Below are positions 33,075 to 44,340 of a stretch of DNA of 64,000 nt, piece by piece (positions within the stretch are counted from its first letter, which is position 1; every line of letters begins with the position of its first letter). The DNA is from Cyrtodaria siliqua (taxonomy: Eukaryota > Mollusca > Bivalvia > Adapedonta > Hiatellidae). The translations under genes were made by a program, and so were the position numbers. The notes beneath the pieces are model-generated. The model was not told the origin of the DNA. It searched no databases and was given only the letters and a program-made list of their open reading frames with translations. Location of the stretch: assembly GCA_037043455.1 (NCBI GenBank), contig JAWPHD010000087.1:496001-560000 (forward strand). The letters run 5' to 3'.

Positions 33075-35460
33075 ACATGGCTATTAATACGTTATTTTTA
33101 AGTTACTGCTCGTCCAACACCCCATATTACGTGGGAAGTATTTATAACAACTTTTAAACAAGTCAGATTCATCACTAAGTGGTCTCGTACATTTCAGCAT
33201 GAACATTATGTTCCTGCGGACTTGTTTATACATTTGAACCAACAATGGTGAAAATTGACTGCCACAATTTAACTGAAATATGTTCAGTACGGACACAATA
33301 AAAAATATAAAGTGTTCTGCAATAGATGAAACTTGTCTTTCACACCGGGGGCAACCTTTGGTATAAGTGTCACTAAATAGTTTACATAATAAACATATAG
33401 CACTTTTGCATTTAGTCGTGTATTTTGGTTGCGCTTTAGAAAATTCCCATAACTTACAAGCATGACTAAGCATTTGGTTTTATGCACAGAAAGTCTTAAA
33501 GAGCAATCATTATTTACTCTAAATGACCATTATTTCTGCCATTGTACACACACTGTTTTTTTACCATGAGCTTCCAAGTAAATTTCAAGGAAACACACCA
33601 GAATTCTGAATTCATTTAAAACATTTACAGGTGAAATACGATGGATTTCGGGTATGTATCCTCTCTGATGCGATGGATTTTCGTTAAAATGTAACAGTCT
33701 ATAAATAAATACCTCTCTTACTACATGTGGACATATTGAACGGCATAATTGTCCTAAAAATAGAAGCTTACGAGTGTCTATTTCGCTTTCAGTTGATTAA
33801 GCATCTATCAAACTAACACATATCAGTTCTCGTCTGAGTAGGTATTGATTGCATATATTTTATGCAGAATCGATGCGATCGTTCTAACATTAACATATCA
33901 CTTTTGGTCATGTCATACCACAGTTCGCAACCATACTGGGTTTTTAGAATTACAACGGACTTGTATATTTTCACATTATATTGATGTTATTGGGTGAAGC
34001 TTATCTTCATGGAGACCAGCATTTATTTATTTAAAATTGCACCTCGTAATTTACGGCAGGATTCTTTGATACTGCCCTGTATATCCATGTATTTATTACA
34101 AATAAAGCCTATATGTGTATAATATATTGTTTCGCCAACAGGTTCATCACCAATTTCCGACGTTCTATCTTTGTTTTCGAATTCAAACTTTGTCTCATTA
34201 AAAACTAACATTGAACATTTACTTGTATTATATTTAAATCTCCATTTAGATGCATAGTCACTACATATGGACATCATTTTATCCAGGCCTAGTTTTGAAA
34301 ATGACACTCAACAGTTAAACAACTACAATTAATGTTGACAAGACAAAAGCCAAGACCCGAGTCTTCAATTTCTGATATAAAGCCAATAATATATACAAGA
34401 CAGGGGAAAGGGCTACTGACTCCTGTCTGTCTTGTTCCCTGCCGTACACGAAGCGTTTCAAATACATTACCATTACATCGAACACGACATGTCACATTAG
34501 TCTACATATCAATTATGGCGTTGTTAGTTTTAGGATCTATGTTAAATTCATTCAGTTTAAAGAAAAGGCCATTATGCCATAATCTATCACACGCCTGTCT
34601 TGAGTCGTTAAATCCGACTTACATTTGTTTTTATTTTCCTTAGCAAAATAAATGCTTTCACGAAAGGTACAAGATGTCATTAAGTATCCTAAATGATCAT
34701 GAAAACTCCCATGAAGATGGTAGATAAGTATTTGTTTTCCATTTGCTAAGCGGGACAATAACACCCTTTCATATAATTTCAAGAATGGAGATTATAGTCA
34801 TCGCCCTGTAGCTATTAGGATCCCTATAATCTGTTTTCCTCACCTTTAATTGGTGTTATGATTATACCCCGTTTCATTTTTTCGAGCGCGTGCGCTAATT
34901 TCAACATTGCTGTGAGCAATTTTGCTATCAGCTGTTTAACTATTACACCAGCATGCATGATATGTTCATAGTATATTTTGTCCGCGGAAAAGCTTTGTTT
35001 CGTTTCGCCAGATGTAGAAAATATCATAGCCGCTACTGAGATTGGTATTAAATCACATACATCATAATTATTTAATTCAACGTTCCTTGGGTGTACACAT
35101 TTACATGTTGAAAAAAATGCACTATCGAAATTAGCATCGTCATCGACATTACATGATTTTTTCCGTCTAGCGTTTACTAAGTTCCAAAATAAATTCTGAT
35201 CAATCTCAGCAGCTTCGTCTATTTCAAGATTGAGATTAACCATTTAAACCGTTTCTCGGTTTTTCATACAATTGATCTATGTCTGACTTAGAAGTCAAAG
35301 CCAAGTCCTTAGCTTTTTAAGGATTGGGTAATTTTCAAGGAACGTATCATACTCTTTTAAAATGTCCACTGGTATTTTTGACCATTTAATACGGTCACCC
35401 CTCTCAATGTTAGGGTTGATTCTTTCAAAACTCGGAAATAAGAGGGTACATAAAATAGAC
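33075..35460 (-). mobile_element. Decayed non-LTR retrotransposon (RT and C-terminal knuckle)
   Basis: A 5'-truncated minus-strand element read from about 35.4 kb down to 33.1 kb. Pieces appear in order in different frames: the pre-RT region, RT with KLYERVLLSRLANG, then CRVRCNGNVFETLRVRQGT, SEIEDSGLGFC, SKLGLDKMMSIC and WRFKYNTSKCSMLVFN, and a C-terminal CLLC...GCPRC...H segment. The target-site duplication was not found. The family is common in bivalves; clade not assigned. Confidence 0.8.
33084..35243 (-). pseudogene. Non-LTR ORF2 remnant, catalytic block deleted
   Basis: Homologous segments at 34824-35243, 34552-34782, 34289-34495, 34023-34307 and 33084-33473 are separated by stops or frameshifts. 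Around 34305 the expected A/Y-x-DD motif between CLTV and LSFSKLGL is missing; the reading jumps from CLTV almost directly to SFSKLGL. The polymerase would lack its catalytic aspartates, so the copy is inactive. Confidence 0.75.
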
Positions 35461-35674
35461 GGTGATTGGAGAAACTTAAAGCTACACCTTCCCTATTTTA
35501 ACTGGTAATAACTCATGAATATGAATGAGTCACGTGTGAAGTAGTTTCAAATCGACGAACACCACAAAAGTCGGTATATAAGCAGAAATCGATGCGTAAA
35601 CTTTCACATTTTTATTTAGCCTCCGTAAAGGTAGCATCGATAATATACAGCTTCAGAATACATGTGATAAAACA

Positions 35675-35762
35675 AAAAGTTGCCCGGAACGGGATTTGAA
35701 CCACAGCCTTGGACTTGTAAGTTTTGAAGGATGTACGCTTAATCACTAGATCACGGCTATTT
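35675..35762 (-). mobile_element. tRNA-like SINE head or tRNA pseudogene
   Basis: On the minus strand: GCCGTGATCTAGTGATTAAG (A-box-like), GTGGTTCAAATCCCG (good B box), TTCCGGGCAAC then TTTTT, a pol III terminator. Acceptor pairing is mostly lost, so it is not a functional tRNA. Sequence continuing to about 35560 may be the SINE body. Confidence 0.6.
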
Positions 35763-36140
35763 ATAGGTATGTTGTAGCATTTTTTTCACTAAAGAGGCAT
35801 TACGTAATAACAAGCGCGCACATAAAACTCATCAAGCGCTAAATAAGAAGTCGAGATATGGTTGTTTGAGGCGACATATTAGTTTCATATTGATAACATA
35901 CAGTTTACACCAGGCAATGTTAATTTACACGTGAGACAAAAGGGACCATTACGTGGTCCGAGTATTAACTTTCATACCCCATCCATCCAATCCGTTCTCC
36001 AAGAAGCGAAAACGGGGTTGGCTGGGGTATGAAATAAAATCTTAATTAAGTACATATTTTTTATTGCTCCATTTTGAGTTGCGTTCAAATATGTTGTTAT
36101 TTTGCCTCATAATAAATGGTAGTTAGTATACTATGTTCTC
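35763..36140. other. No recognisable gene
   Basis: Spacer between two oppositely oriented tRNA-like units. Nothing recognised. Confidence 0.4.
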
Positions 36141-36144
36141 AAGT

Positions 36145-36222
36145 AGCGTTATAGTTCAGTGGTGAGAGAACCGGACTTGAAATCAGAAGGTTGTGTGTTC
36201 GAGTCCCGAAAGAACTATTTTT
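36145..36222 (+). mobile_element. tRNA-like SINE head
   Basis: AGCGTTATAGTTCAGTGGTG (A box), an anticodon-arm-like GGACTTGAAATC, and TGTTCGAGTCCCG (B box), followed by ATTTTTTCTG. Acceptor ends do not pair properly and no variable arm is seen, so it is a tRNA-derived repeat, not a tRNA gene. Confidence 0.6.
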
Positions 36223-36499
36223 TCTGTAAAAAATACTGTTACCTGTGTATAGGTACGATGTGCACTGGTCGATGCTTATACAGTAAATGATATATTTGCT
36301 CGCTTAAATACCCGATTTCAGCATGAGCTGGTGAACAAATAAAGACACGCCTGCAAAGAAGAAATCGACTGATATAGAGACTCTGTAGCCATATAATATT
36401 TGACAGTCAGAAGCATAGTCTATTGTATCCTATCCCTATTACCATCCCAATAAAGCGGGACATTGCAAATAAAGACCCTACAGACTGTACCCTCTCTCT
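36223..36499. other. No recognisable gene
   Basis: AT-rich sequence downstream of the tRNA-like head, possibly its SINE body. Nothing specific. Confidence 0.35.
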
Positions 36500-37110
36500 T
36501 ACAAACTAGCATCTTATAATTACCTCTCATGAACAGACTCAATAAAACCAAGTTTGCTACTTTTCTCTCTTGTTTGTGTTTTGTTGCTTCTAAGTGATCA
36601 CCTTTTCAGTATTTATTGACATTCACACTAGCATTTGTTTAGTGCTGTCGCCCCGACTACAAATCAGTAGTGTTATTATTTCAGTACTGGTCCTTTGGGA
36701 TCATCAGTGTTTGATGTGCATGCCCGACTATTTCAAGTGGGGTCCGGGCATGCTTCCCCGGAAAATTATGAAAACTTAGGACGTCTCTGGTGCGTTTTGG
36801 CTTATATTTAGATATACATTCAAGCATAAAATCACACTTCAAAATTTAACAAATTCATACACTATTATTTCATTGTTATATTTTTGAACCATGCATGTGA
36901 ATATTATGTGCAGGCCCGGGCCTTTTGGCCTAATAGGTAGCTACGCTACTGAAAGCCCATTATTTAAAGTAGAATATCGCTTAAGCCGGTGCTAGGAGGC
37001 GTGGGAGGTGTTGCATCTTATAATTACCTTTCATGAACAGACTCAATAAAACCGTGTCTTCTACTTTTCTCTGTTGTTTGTGTTTTGTTCACATTTTCAG
37101 TATTTATTTA
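36500..37110. repeat. Dispersed repeat, two partial copies
   Basis: TCATGAACAGACTCAATAAA occurs near 36530 and 37035. GCTTAAGCCGGTGCTAGG near 36975 also occurs at 22310 and 24658 in the duplicated units. The block TTTAGTGCTGTCGCCCCGAC (about 36638) recurs inverted at about 37760. Confidence 0.65.
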
Positions 37111-37139
37111 GGTATACGCATTTGTTTGAAATTAACATT

Positions 37140-37660
37140 ACTTGAAACATTAAAAACTGATGATGTTTAAAATGGATATGATAGTAACAGTATCCTTTTT
37201 AGACACTAATGAATGGGAAAATGCATTGTAATACAAAGCTGTTAGGTGACATTGAGACTGATTTATATCGTAAAATTAGATAAGGACCGTACCTGACGCA
37301 TACCTGATAGCATTGATTTTATAATTAGTATACTCTATTACCTGCAGGTAAACATGACAAATGATATAATGTGGAATGGCAGCTTGCGTTACGTTTTCTT
37401 GATGTTATTTAACAATGTATCGCAGTCACGGAATTTGTATTTACATGTATTTGTCATGCAGATAAACACTTTTCTGCCTGACAAAGGGTGACGAAATACA
37501 TTTTGCATTATGAGGCACTGACGAATAAAGAAAAAAAATGGAATTCCTCGGCATGTACTATACGTAATGTTATCTGACATCATTATACGGCTCTAAAAAA
37601 ACAATATGGCGACGCCCTCGACAAGCGTAACTTTCTGTTCAATATACAAAACTAGTAAAA
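37140..37660. repeat. Dispersed repeat related to 6230-6900
   Basis: Shares two blocks with the 6-kb region (GACATTGAGACTGATTTATA and ACAATATGGCGACGCCCTC) but in swapped order, both on the plus strand. Confidence 0.6.
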
Positions 37661-37679
37661 GTAGAATTAGAAAACTCGA

Positions 37680-38110
37680 TCAGAAAATGCAGCATTCACG
37701 GACGACAGTTAACCCAAAGGACCAGTACTGAAATAATAACACTACTGATTTGTAGTCGGGGCGACAGCACTAAACAAAACGATAGGGTTATAACCTCTTT
37801 TGATAAACTTTTTAACCAGTTTAACAAAAATAGTATGACAATGATCATGACCAAGGATCTTACGAAGTTTGTAAATCACCTCACCATAGAAGTCAAGTTG
37901 TGATAGTACTCATCGCAGAAGAGTTCTTAAAATACTTTTATATTTTAAAAGAAGATCAGGGTTAAGAAAATAAAATTTTGCAAAGGTTTTACGAAGTTTA
38001 TGGTAACGGAGCCCTGATGGAGTAGCTTTCTAGTTATACAAATATTACGAATATTAAAGTCCTCAACTCGAGTACAAGCTCTAGAAAATAAATTGAGACA
38101 AATATACCCC
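37680..38110 (-). mobile_element. PLE copy (C-terminal end and tail tip)
   Basis: On the minus strand: LRYHKLRKTFAKFY, LLLKYKSILRTLLR, FYGEVIYKLRKILGHD, FVKLVKKFIKRGYNPIV, and the tail tip TTAACTGTCGTCCGTGAATG. The 3' UTR between them is mostly missing. It lies head to tail next to another minus-strand copy, as PLEs often do. Confidence 0.75.
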
Positions 38111-38289
38111 GTAAGCAGTTGCTCGTGTAACTATATAATCTGTGTATGCAACATGTGTATCGGTAATATCACTCAGCAATGTGTACAATCACTATGCATT
38201 ATAACTAACGCATCATCCCAGTATTTTATTCTGACGTACGTGAGACAACCAAATATACATAACTTAAATATGCTAACACGTAAAAAACG

Positions 38290-39925
38290 TTTGGTGTGGG
38301 CTGCGTAACGAATAAGCAAATGTGACAGAAGACTGTGGGTATTATGTTTATTATTATATAGGCATAAACCGGACAGTGTAAATAAAGATATCCCGCCAAA
38401 CAATGCAGCATTAATAGGCAGTATAAGTATAGGACGTATATGATCATGTATATATGAATGTAAATAACAAACGCATAGAAAGCCACAAGTGAGTACTCAA
38501 TCACTTGACAGAAACCAGAGCATCGCGAGAACAAACTATTAAGGGTACGACAAAACAAAGTTTAAGACAAACATCAGACGCAACCGTCCGTTGAGGATTT
38601 AGGTAAACGTCAGTGTAGGGTGCACAATTTATCCTGTCATTGCACAATCAAAGAGGAATAGTGGCGAACTGTAAATGGGTCAACCACTAAACATGGTGTA
38701 CGTTGCAAAATGATTGGGTCATAACCTCTTTTGACAAAAATAAGTATAAAATAGAACAGGAAATGCAGCTTTCACGGAGCACAGTAAAAGTTTTAACAAG
38801 TGTATTAAAGACTGTATGAAAGTCCTCAACCAAGAATCTTACGATGTTTAGAAGTCTGGTTGTGACAGTCCTTGTCGCAGACGTATTCTTAAATTACTTT
38901 TATATTTTAAAAGTAAATCAACATTTTGCAAAGGTTTTTCAAAGTTTATAGTATTGGTAGCCCTGATGGAGTAGCATCTTAGGTATACACAAATTACGAA
39001 TATTAAATTTCTCAACTCGACAACAAGCTCTAGAAAAACGAATAAGTTTAGAAACACAGACCCAAAAAGAAGTAGCTCAGGGAACATCCCCATCTAAGTG
39101 GGAATAATTAACAATATCAAAATAAGAATCATCTCTCTTGTCATAGATTTTACTTATTATTTCACCATTTTCAATACATAGATGTAAATCAAAAATACAG
39201 TATCAGAAATATTAGCTTTATTAAACTTAAGTTCTTTGGGATAGATAGTATTAACCATAATACAAACGAAATGATTGTCAATGTTCAATATGGTATCCAG
39301 ATACCGAGAGGTATCATTAAAGGATTCAATTACATCTGCCTGAGTATCTGGTGAAAAACTCAACATAAGCTATATTTCATAACAATACAAAAACAAATCT
39401 GCGGCAAGAGGTACACAGTTGGTACCGATAGGGATTTCAGCAATTTGTCTATAAACGGTAGAAAACATTATTTAATACTGCATTTACGGTTAGTAAAAAA
39501 ACGCCAGAATATTGTTATAGGCAAAAATATGGGTGTTTTCTCTAGTGAATTGTTTTTGAAAAAAGATCAGTGAGTATGTCTTCCATAAGATGATGTGGTA
39601 AGGTTGTATAAAGTGTTGAAAAATCATAAGTACTTATAGATGAAAGTTGACGTTTATTGCACATGTTATCACGAACGTCTCCTGTATTTGTAATTAACCA
39701 AACTGAATTAATTCCTTACGCTTTAGCACAATATAGTTTAACGTGATCTTTAACGGCAGTAAAAAAAGAGTATGATACTGGACCTTTGGAAACGGCCGAA
39801 AAGGACACCTCCGAAATAGACAAGAAGTTAAAAGTATATCAAGAAGTTAACATTTTGGAAATGTTTGTAATGGCGCAGGCATTGGAACTAGAAATAAATC
39901 GGGCTTTATAACTCTGTTTATGTAA
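38290..39925 (-). mobile_element. PLE copy with RT core
   Basis: Immediately upstream on the minus strand is a longer copy: tail (38290-38700), C-terminal coding part, catalytic region and the KARFI block near 39905. It is 5'-truncated there. The order and spacing match the plus-strand copy at 14.7-16 kb. Confidence 0.8.
38848..39915 (-). pseudogene. PLE RT remnant with shared UGA
   Basis: From 39915 downwards on the minus strand: YKARFI, NISKMLTS, then UGA (39839-39841), an extra 26-codon insertion, TAVKDHVKLYC, STYDFSTLYTTLPHHLM, IPIGTNC, DTSRYLDTILNIDNHF (second catalytic Asp changed, D to T), NKANISDT, and LRQGLSQPDF. The UGA falls at the LTS-UGA position also seen at 14801 in the plus copy. 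Several stops and the catalytic change show it is dead. A near-repeat a few bases on reads TTAACTTCTTGT, which would encode Cys, so the UGA may partly reflect local duplication. Confidence 0.7.
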
Positions 39926-40619
39926 TGACGTCATGCAACTGTTCACGTTATTGATGTCACTGTTGACGCGCGTGACTATTATCTTTTCACATGTGTTAGC
40001 TCAGGCTTTTCATCACCCATGTAAAAAGTGGATAACCTTACTCCGTATGCAAGAAACGATTTTACTGTAGCTATAATTTTATAAAATATACACCTTTTAT
40101 AATTAATGCATCATCACTAAGAATATAAAAATGTTGCACAAATAAAAAACAACACTTAGTTTATTTTCTTGTTCAACCCCCTCATATGACACATGCAAGA
40201 TATGCAATGATCTGGTCCAATACCTTGTCTGGTCCAAAAAGGAAACAGTCACTGAAGACATTTTGTACCGGATGCTATACAAAAAACATATTGAATGTAA
40301 CAAGTCCAATATAGTATTGAAATCAAAAACATGTATCATTTCAGAAACAGTATGTCACAATGACACAAACATGTTCACACCATATCAGGTCCATAAAGAA
40401 AAACACTAACAAATTTTGGTACATATCCTGTGCCAAATAGGCCGGATGTTTAAATAAATATAACTCAAATAAGTCGAGACACACACACACATACTTGGGC
40501 ATTAAAGTGATCGCTTAAAGTAGAGTACTCCACTAGGATCTTATTTTGTTAATACCTTGTCTAATAACTTGATAAAAGAAGGCACTGCTATTATAATATA
40601 TTATGCAAGCTTTTTGGAA
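39926..40619. other. No recognisable gene
   Basis: AT-rich spacer. Nothing recognised. Confidence 0.4.
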
Positions 40620-40627
40620 GTTATGAT

Positions 40628-40953
40628 TTTTACTTGTAATCATCTTCAATATGATAACGAAATCTGTAAGCAATTCTTGTAAAAACATTGTAGAAATAGC
40701 GCTGGTAATCCCGAAAATCTATCCAATGGCAAATACAGTAATCATAACCTTTAGTGTAATGGATAGTTTCATGTGATAGCCAAAGATCATGTCTCCTACT
40801 TCCTCTTTTATGATCTAAATGCGTAATTGCTGCGATGATGTCTGGTACATTAAGGCTCAGAGGGCACATAAGTATTTTTTCTGGATTTTTGATCCGCCCG
40901 TCCTGGGTTGAAATATTTTCCTTAGTACAATTAAGTCACACACCTGAAAAAGA
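40628..40953 (-). CDS. Possible 3' exon, unrecognised
   Basis: On the minus strand a strong acceptor-like tract (TTATTTCTTTTTCAG) ends at about 40954. Two frames are possible: one gives VCDLIVLRKIFQPRTGGSK and stops after 28 codons; another stays open for about 95 codons and ends HIEDDYK. Neither resembles a family I know. Composition is rich in aromatic residues, which is also seen in chance frames of AT-rich DNA. Confidence 0.25.
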
Positions 40954-40974
40954 AATAACAAATCACTCTATTTA

Positions 40975-41215
40975 CAACATCTAAAGCTTTACAAACTAGT
41001 TTTTTTGTTGTTGAGAAAATAGACGTCTACCCACACTGCACAACCAAGTAAGTTTGATAGTGGATAATGCACAACCTTGTTAACATATATTTGGAAGCAG
41101 AGTGGAAACATTTTTGGATAACATTAAGTTTTTGATGTAAATATTGTTTTATGCATTATATGAAAAGACTAAAGCAACAGTAAAACTAGAAAATGTGTCC
41201 ATGGGACACGCATGC
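40975..41215. other. No recognisable gene
   Basis: AT-rich, continuous with the presumed intron upstream of the possible exon. Confidence 0.35.
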
Positions 41216-41218
41216 ACT

Positions 41219-41370
41219 GTAGCGCTGTCAGTCACATAAAATAAAACTGTTAAGTGTTAACCAACCGTCTGAAAAGTAGGTCAAGGTCATTGTGTAGCAC
41301 TGTCAGTCTCATAAAACTCCAGGGTTAATTAACAGTCGAAAAGTAGGTCAAGGTCATCCATATTGACCTG
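41219..41370 (+). repeat. Tandem repeat of 75 bp with AGGTCAAGGTCA
   Basis: Two units starting AGCGCTGTCAGTC and AGCACTGTCAGTC, each ending AAGTAGGTCAAGGTCAT. The TCAAGGTCA core equals a nuclear-receptor monomer site, but it is a normal part of bivalve repeats and need not be functional. Confidence 0.6.
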
Positions 41371-42359
41371 GTTTTAGTAGGTACATATTCATGTCAATCC
41401 AACAAGTGGTTTAGGAGGAGTAATGACGACAACAAATTTAAAGTTAAAATGTGAATGGTGAAGTGGGCATTGTCCAAACACACACAAACGTTGGACTGCA
41501 CAGATAGACAAAGTGATTCACTTATAATTGCTGTCAAGATGACATAAAATCCGTGAAGTAAAACAAATATACCAGCCACTGCATGATATTTTTCAGTATT
41601 TCAAGTTATTTGTCGACATTTTGAAATTGACCATGAAAATACTGCATTTCCACAAAGCCTCAGGTTTGCATTTCAACTCTACATATTGTATGGGAATCTG
41701 TCAGGGAAGAATTCTAACCATTCATAATAGAACTGTAGCAAAGAAAAATGTTTTAAAGAAGAAATAAGCACATTCAAAATTCAAATTTACCCCTTATTTC
41801 AGAATTTTACTGGGACAATTCAAAGCTAAGGCCAAAGACAGCTGTCTTCTACTTCAATGATTACATCTGTTTCTCACAATCCTAATGTATGCTCAGATGC
41901 TGAAAATATAAAAATAATGACAATATTAAATGTACATTATAATTTGACGTTACCGTACCTCAGAAATACAATTATATATAATGGACAATTATTTAACAAT
42001 TATATGATGACTTTTTTCAATCAATCTATTTTTAAAGGGACACATGGCAATCTTTAAATGGGATTAAGCATCAGAATTATCACCCAGATTTTATAAATCC
42101 CGTATCATTTTGACTTTGAAAATCAACTTGCATTTATTCATAATAATACCTTAGCCAGTATCACAGCTACCTTGTTGGGGTGCAAAAACATGTTCACAAG
42201 TGCAAAACTGAAACATATTAGTGTGTGAATTTGTTAAATTGTATGTCGACATATATGAAGGTGTCAGTATGTCCACAACGTGCCAATATGTCCGCTGACA
42301 TAATGGACCACACGTGTCAAATATGTCCACAACGATCGAATATGTCCGCGGTCCCATTA
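41371..42359. other. No recognisable gene
   Basis: AT-rich. At 42243-42350 the motif ATATGTCCACAACG and variants recur four or so times, a small diverged repeat. Confidence 0.4.
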
Positions 42360-42720
42360 ACGTATAATTCTTACTTTATTAAAGGTTTGATGAATTAAAA
42401 ACGGACAGTGTTTAAAGTTAAAAGATAACTATTGTTCAATCCTAGTGTTGGCAATTTCGAAACTATACTTCACTTTCACTGTAATGTAGATCAAAATCCT
42501 ACAGTATAGTTTGCTCATATTCGTATCACAAATAGTTTCTATATTATATTTAGAGTTTAGAGCAAATAAGATCATATTATAAGGGTAATTCTATCCATTA
42601 GCGTATGATACTCACTTTATTCAAGGATAGTTGAAATTAAAACGGGTTAACAATTAAAATAGAAATATTGTTTAATCCTAGTGTTGGCAATTTCGAAACT
42701 TTACTTTACTAGGTGGGTAG
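42360..42720 (+). repeat. Local direct duplication, about 240-bp offset
   Basis: CCTAGTGTTGGCAATTTCGA with flanking ATTCTTACTTTATTAAAGG-like sequence occurs at 42360-42475 and again at 42602-42715. Confidence 0.7.
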
Positions 42721-43082
42721 GAATACGTTGACATTTAGTTTTGCTTACCCAATTCATGTAGTTTATAGAACATTATACCTTTTCTAGTTATATTATTATA
42801 TTGAGTGCTTAGATGAAATGATACGTTGCTAGCTGTAATAGCTCAGTGATACTTTAATATAACCAATGGCGTCATAGGCTACTTAATAGCATCATACTTA
42901 TATGAGCTTAGTAATATAAGGTCCTTAATATAAGAAGTGCTAAAATAAAATAAGTAGAGTTTTAATAGTGTCGTATTTATATGAGTATATCAGTAATTAT
43001 ACTTCTTAAACTAGTGTCATACTTATACTTTTATATAGTACAGGGTGGTGTACATTTATCGTATATATATATGAACATGAAC
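42721..43082. other. No recognisable gene
   Basis: AT-rich spacer. Nothing recognised. Confidence 0.4.
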
Positions 43083-44297
43083 ATGAATCTCTTACGAGAT
43101 CCCAATTTCGAAAGTTGCCGTAGTGAGTTCAAATTCTCACCCTTTATTATATATACCTGAATTCACAGTATCCCCAGATCCGGCACCTTTCATTGTCACT
43201 GTCTCAATATAGCTGTGTGTGGTTGAACGCTTAAATGTGGCCCACTCATATGAGCTATAATTGTATGTATGTATGCGTCTATATGTTAATTGTGCCTTCA
43301 GACGAGTGTGTTATGATGTAGAGATACAGTTTATCAACGTGTGTTGCAACTACCCTTTTTAAGGAGTGAATATATACGTTTGATTTCCGTGTATCTCGTC
43401 ATAGCTAGGCGCCCTGCCGTAGTTCGTCCGAAGGTTGTCTGTCCTTGGTAGTTCACAAATATTTCTCCCCATATCTAATTCTGCCTTGTGAACATGAATC
43501 TCTTACGAGATCCCAATTTCGAAAGTTGCCGTAGTGAGTTCAAATTCTCTCCCTTTATTATATATACCTGAATTCACAGTATTTCCAGATCCGGCACCTT
43601 TCATTGTCACTGTCTCAATATAGCTGTGTGTGGTTGAACGCTTAAATGTGGGCCACTCACATGAGCTATAATTGTATGTATGTATGCGTCTATATGTTAA
43701 TTGTGCCTTCAGACGAGTGTGTTATGATGTAGAGATACAGTTTATCAACGTGTGTTGCAACTACCTTTTTTAAGGAGTGAATATATACGTTTGATTTCTG
43801 TGTATCTCGTCATAGCTAGGCGCCCTGCCGTAGTTCGTCCGAAGGTTGTCTGTCCTTGGTAGTTCACAAATATTTCTCCCCATATATAATTCTGCCTTGT
43901 GAACATGAATCTCTTACGAGATCCCAATTTCGAAAGTTGCCGTAGTGAGTTCAAATTCTCTCCCTTTATTATATATACCTGAATTCACATTATCCCCAGA
44001 TCCGGCACCTTTCATTGTCACTGTCTCAATATAGCTGTGTGTGGTTGAACGCTTAAATGTGGCCCACTCATATGAGCTATAATTGTATGTATGTATGCGT
44101 CTATATCTTAATTGTGCTTTCAGACGAGTGTGTTATGATGTAGAGATACAGTTTATCAACGTGTATTGCAACTACCTTTTTTAAGGAGTGAATATATACG
44201 TTTGATTTCTGTGTATCTCGTCATAGCTTGGCGCCCTGCCGTAGTTCATCCGAAGGTTGTCTGTCCTTGGTAGTTCACACATATTTCTCCCCATATA
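43083..44297 (+). repeat. 411-bp tandem repeat, three units
   Basis: Units start at 43083, 43494 and 43905 with ATGAATCTCTTACGAGATCC, exactly 411 bp apart, and differ at only a few positions. Each includes GTGAGTTCAAATTCTC (weakly B-box-like) and CTCCCCATATATAATTC near its end. The third unit breaks off in an expanded (AT)n at CTCCCCAT. Confidence 0.9.
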
Positions 44298-44318
44298 TAT
44301 ATATATATATATAGATGG
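44290..44318. repeat. (AT)n tract bounded by CCCCAT and ATGGGG
   Basis: CCCCAT, about ten AT units, AGATGGGG. It marks the junction between the 411-bp array and the hammerhead-bearing sequence. Confidence 0.85.
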
Positions 44319-44340
44319 GGAAAAAACATTTATACAGTGC

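Noticed and set aside
36145..36222. tRNA-Ser gene
   Set aside because: Anticodon-like loop resembles TGA, but there is no long variable arm and the acceptor ends do not pair.
43083..44297. CRISPR-like or hammerhead-containing tandem array
   Set aside because: Unit length is 411 bp without short repeats and spacers, and no CTGANGA plus GAAA core exists inside the unit.
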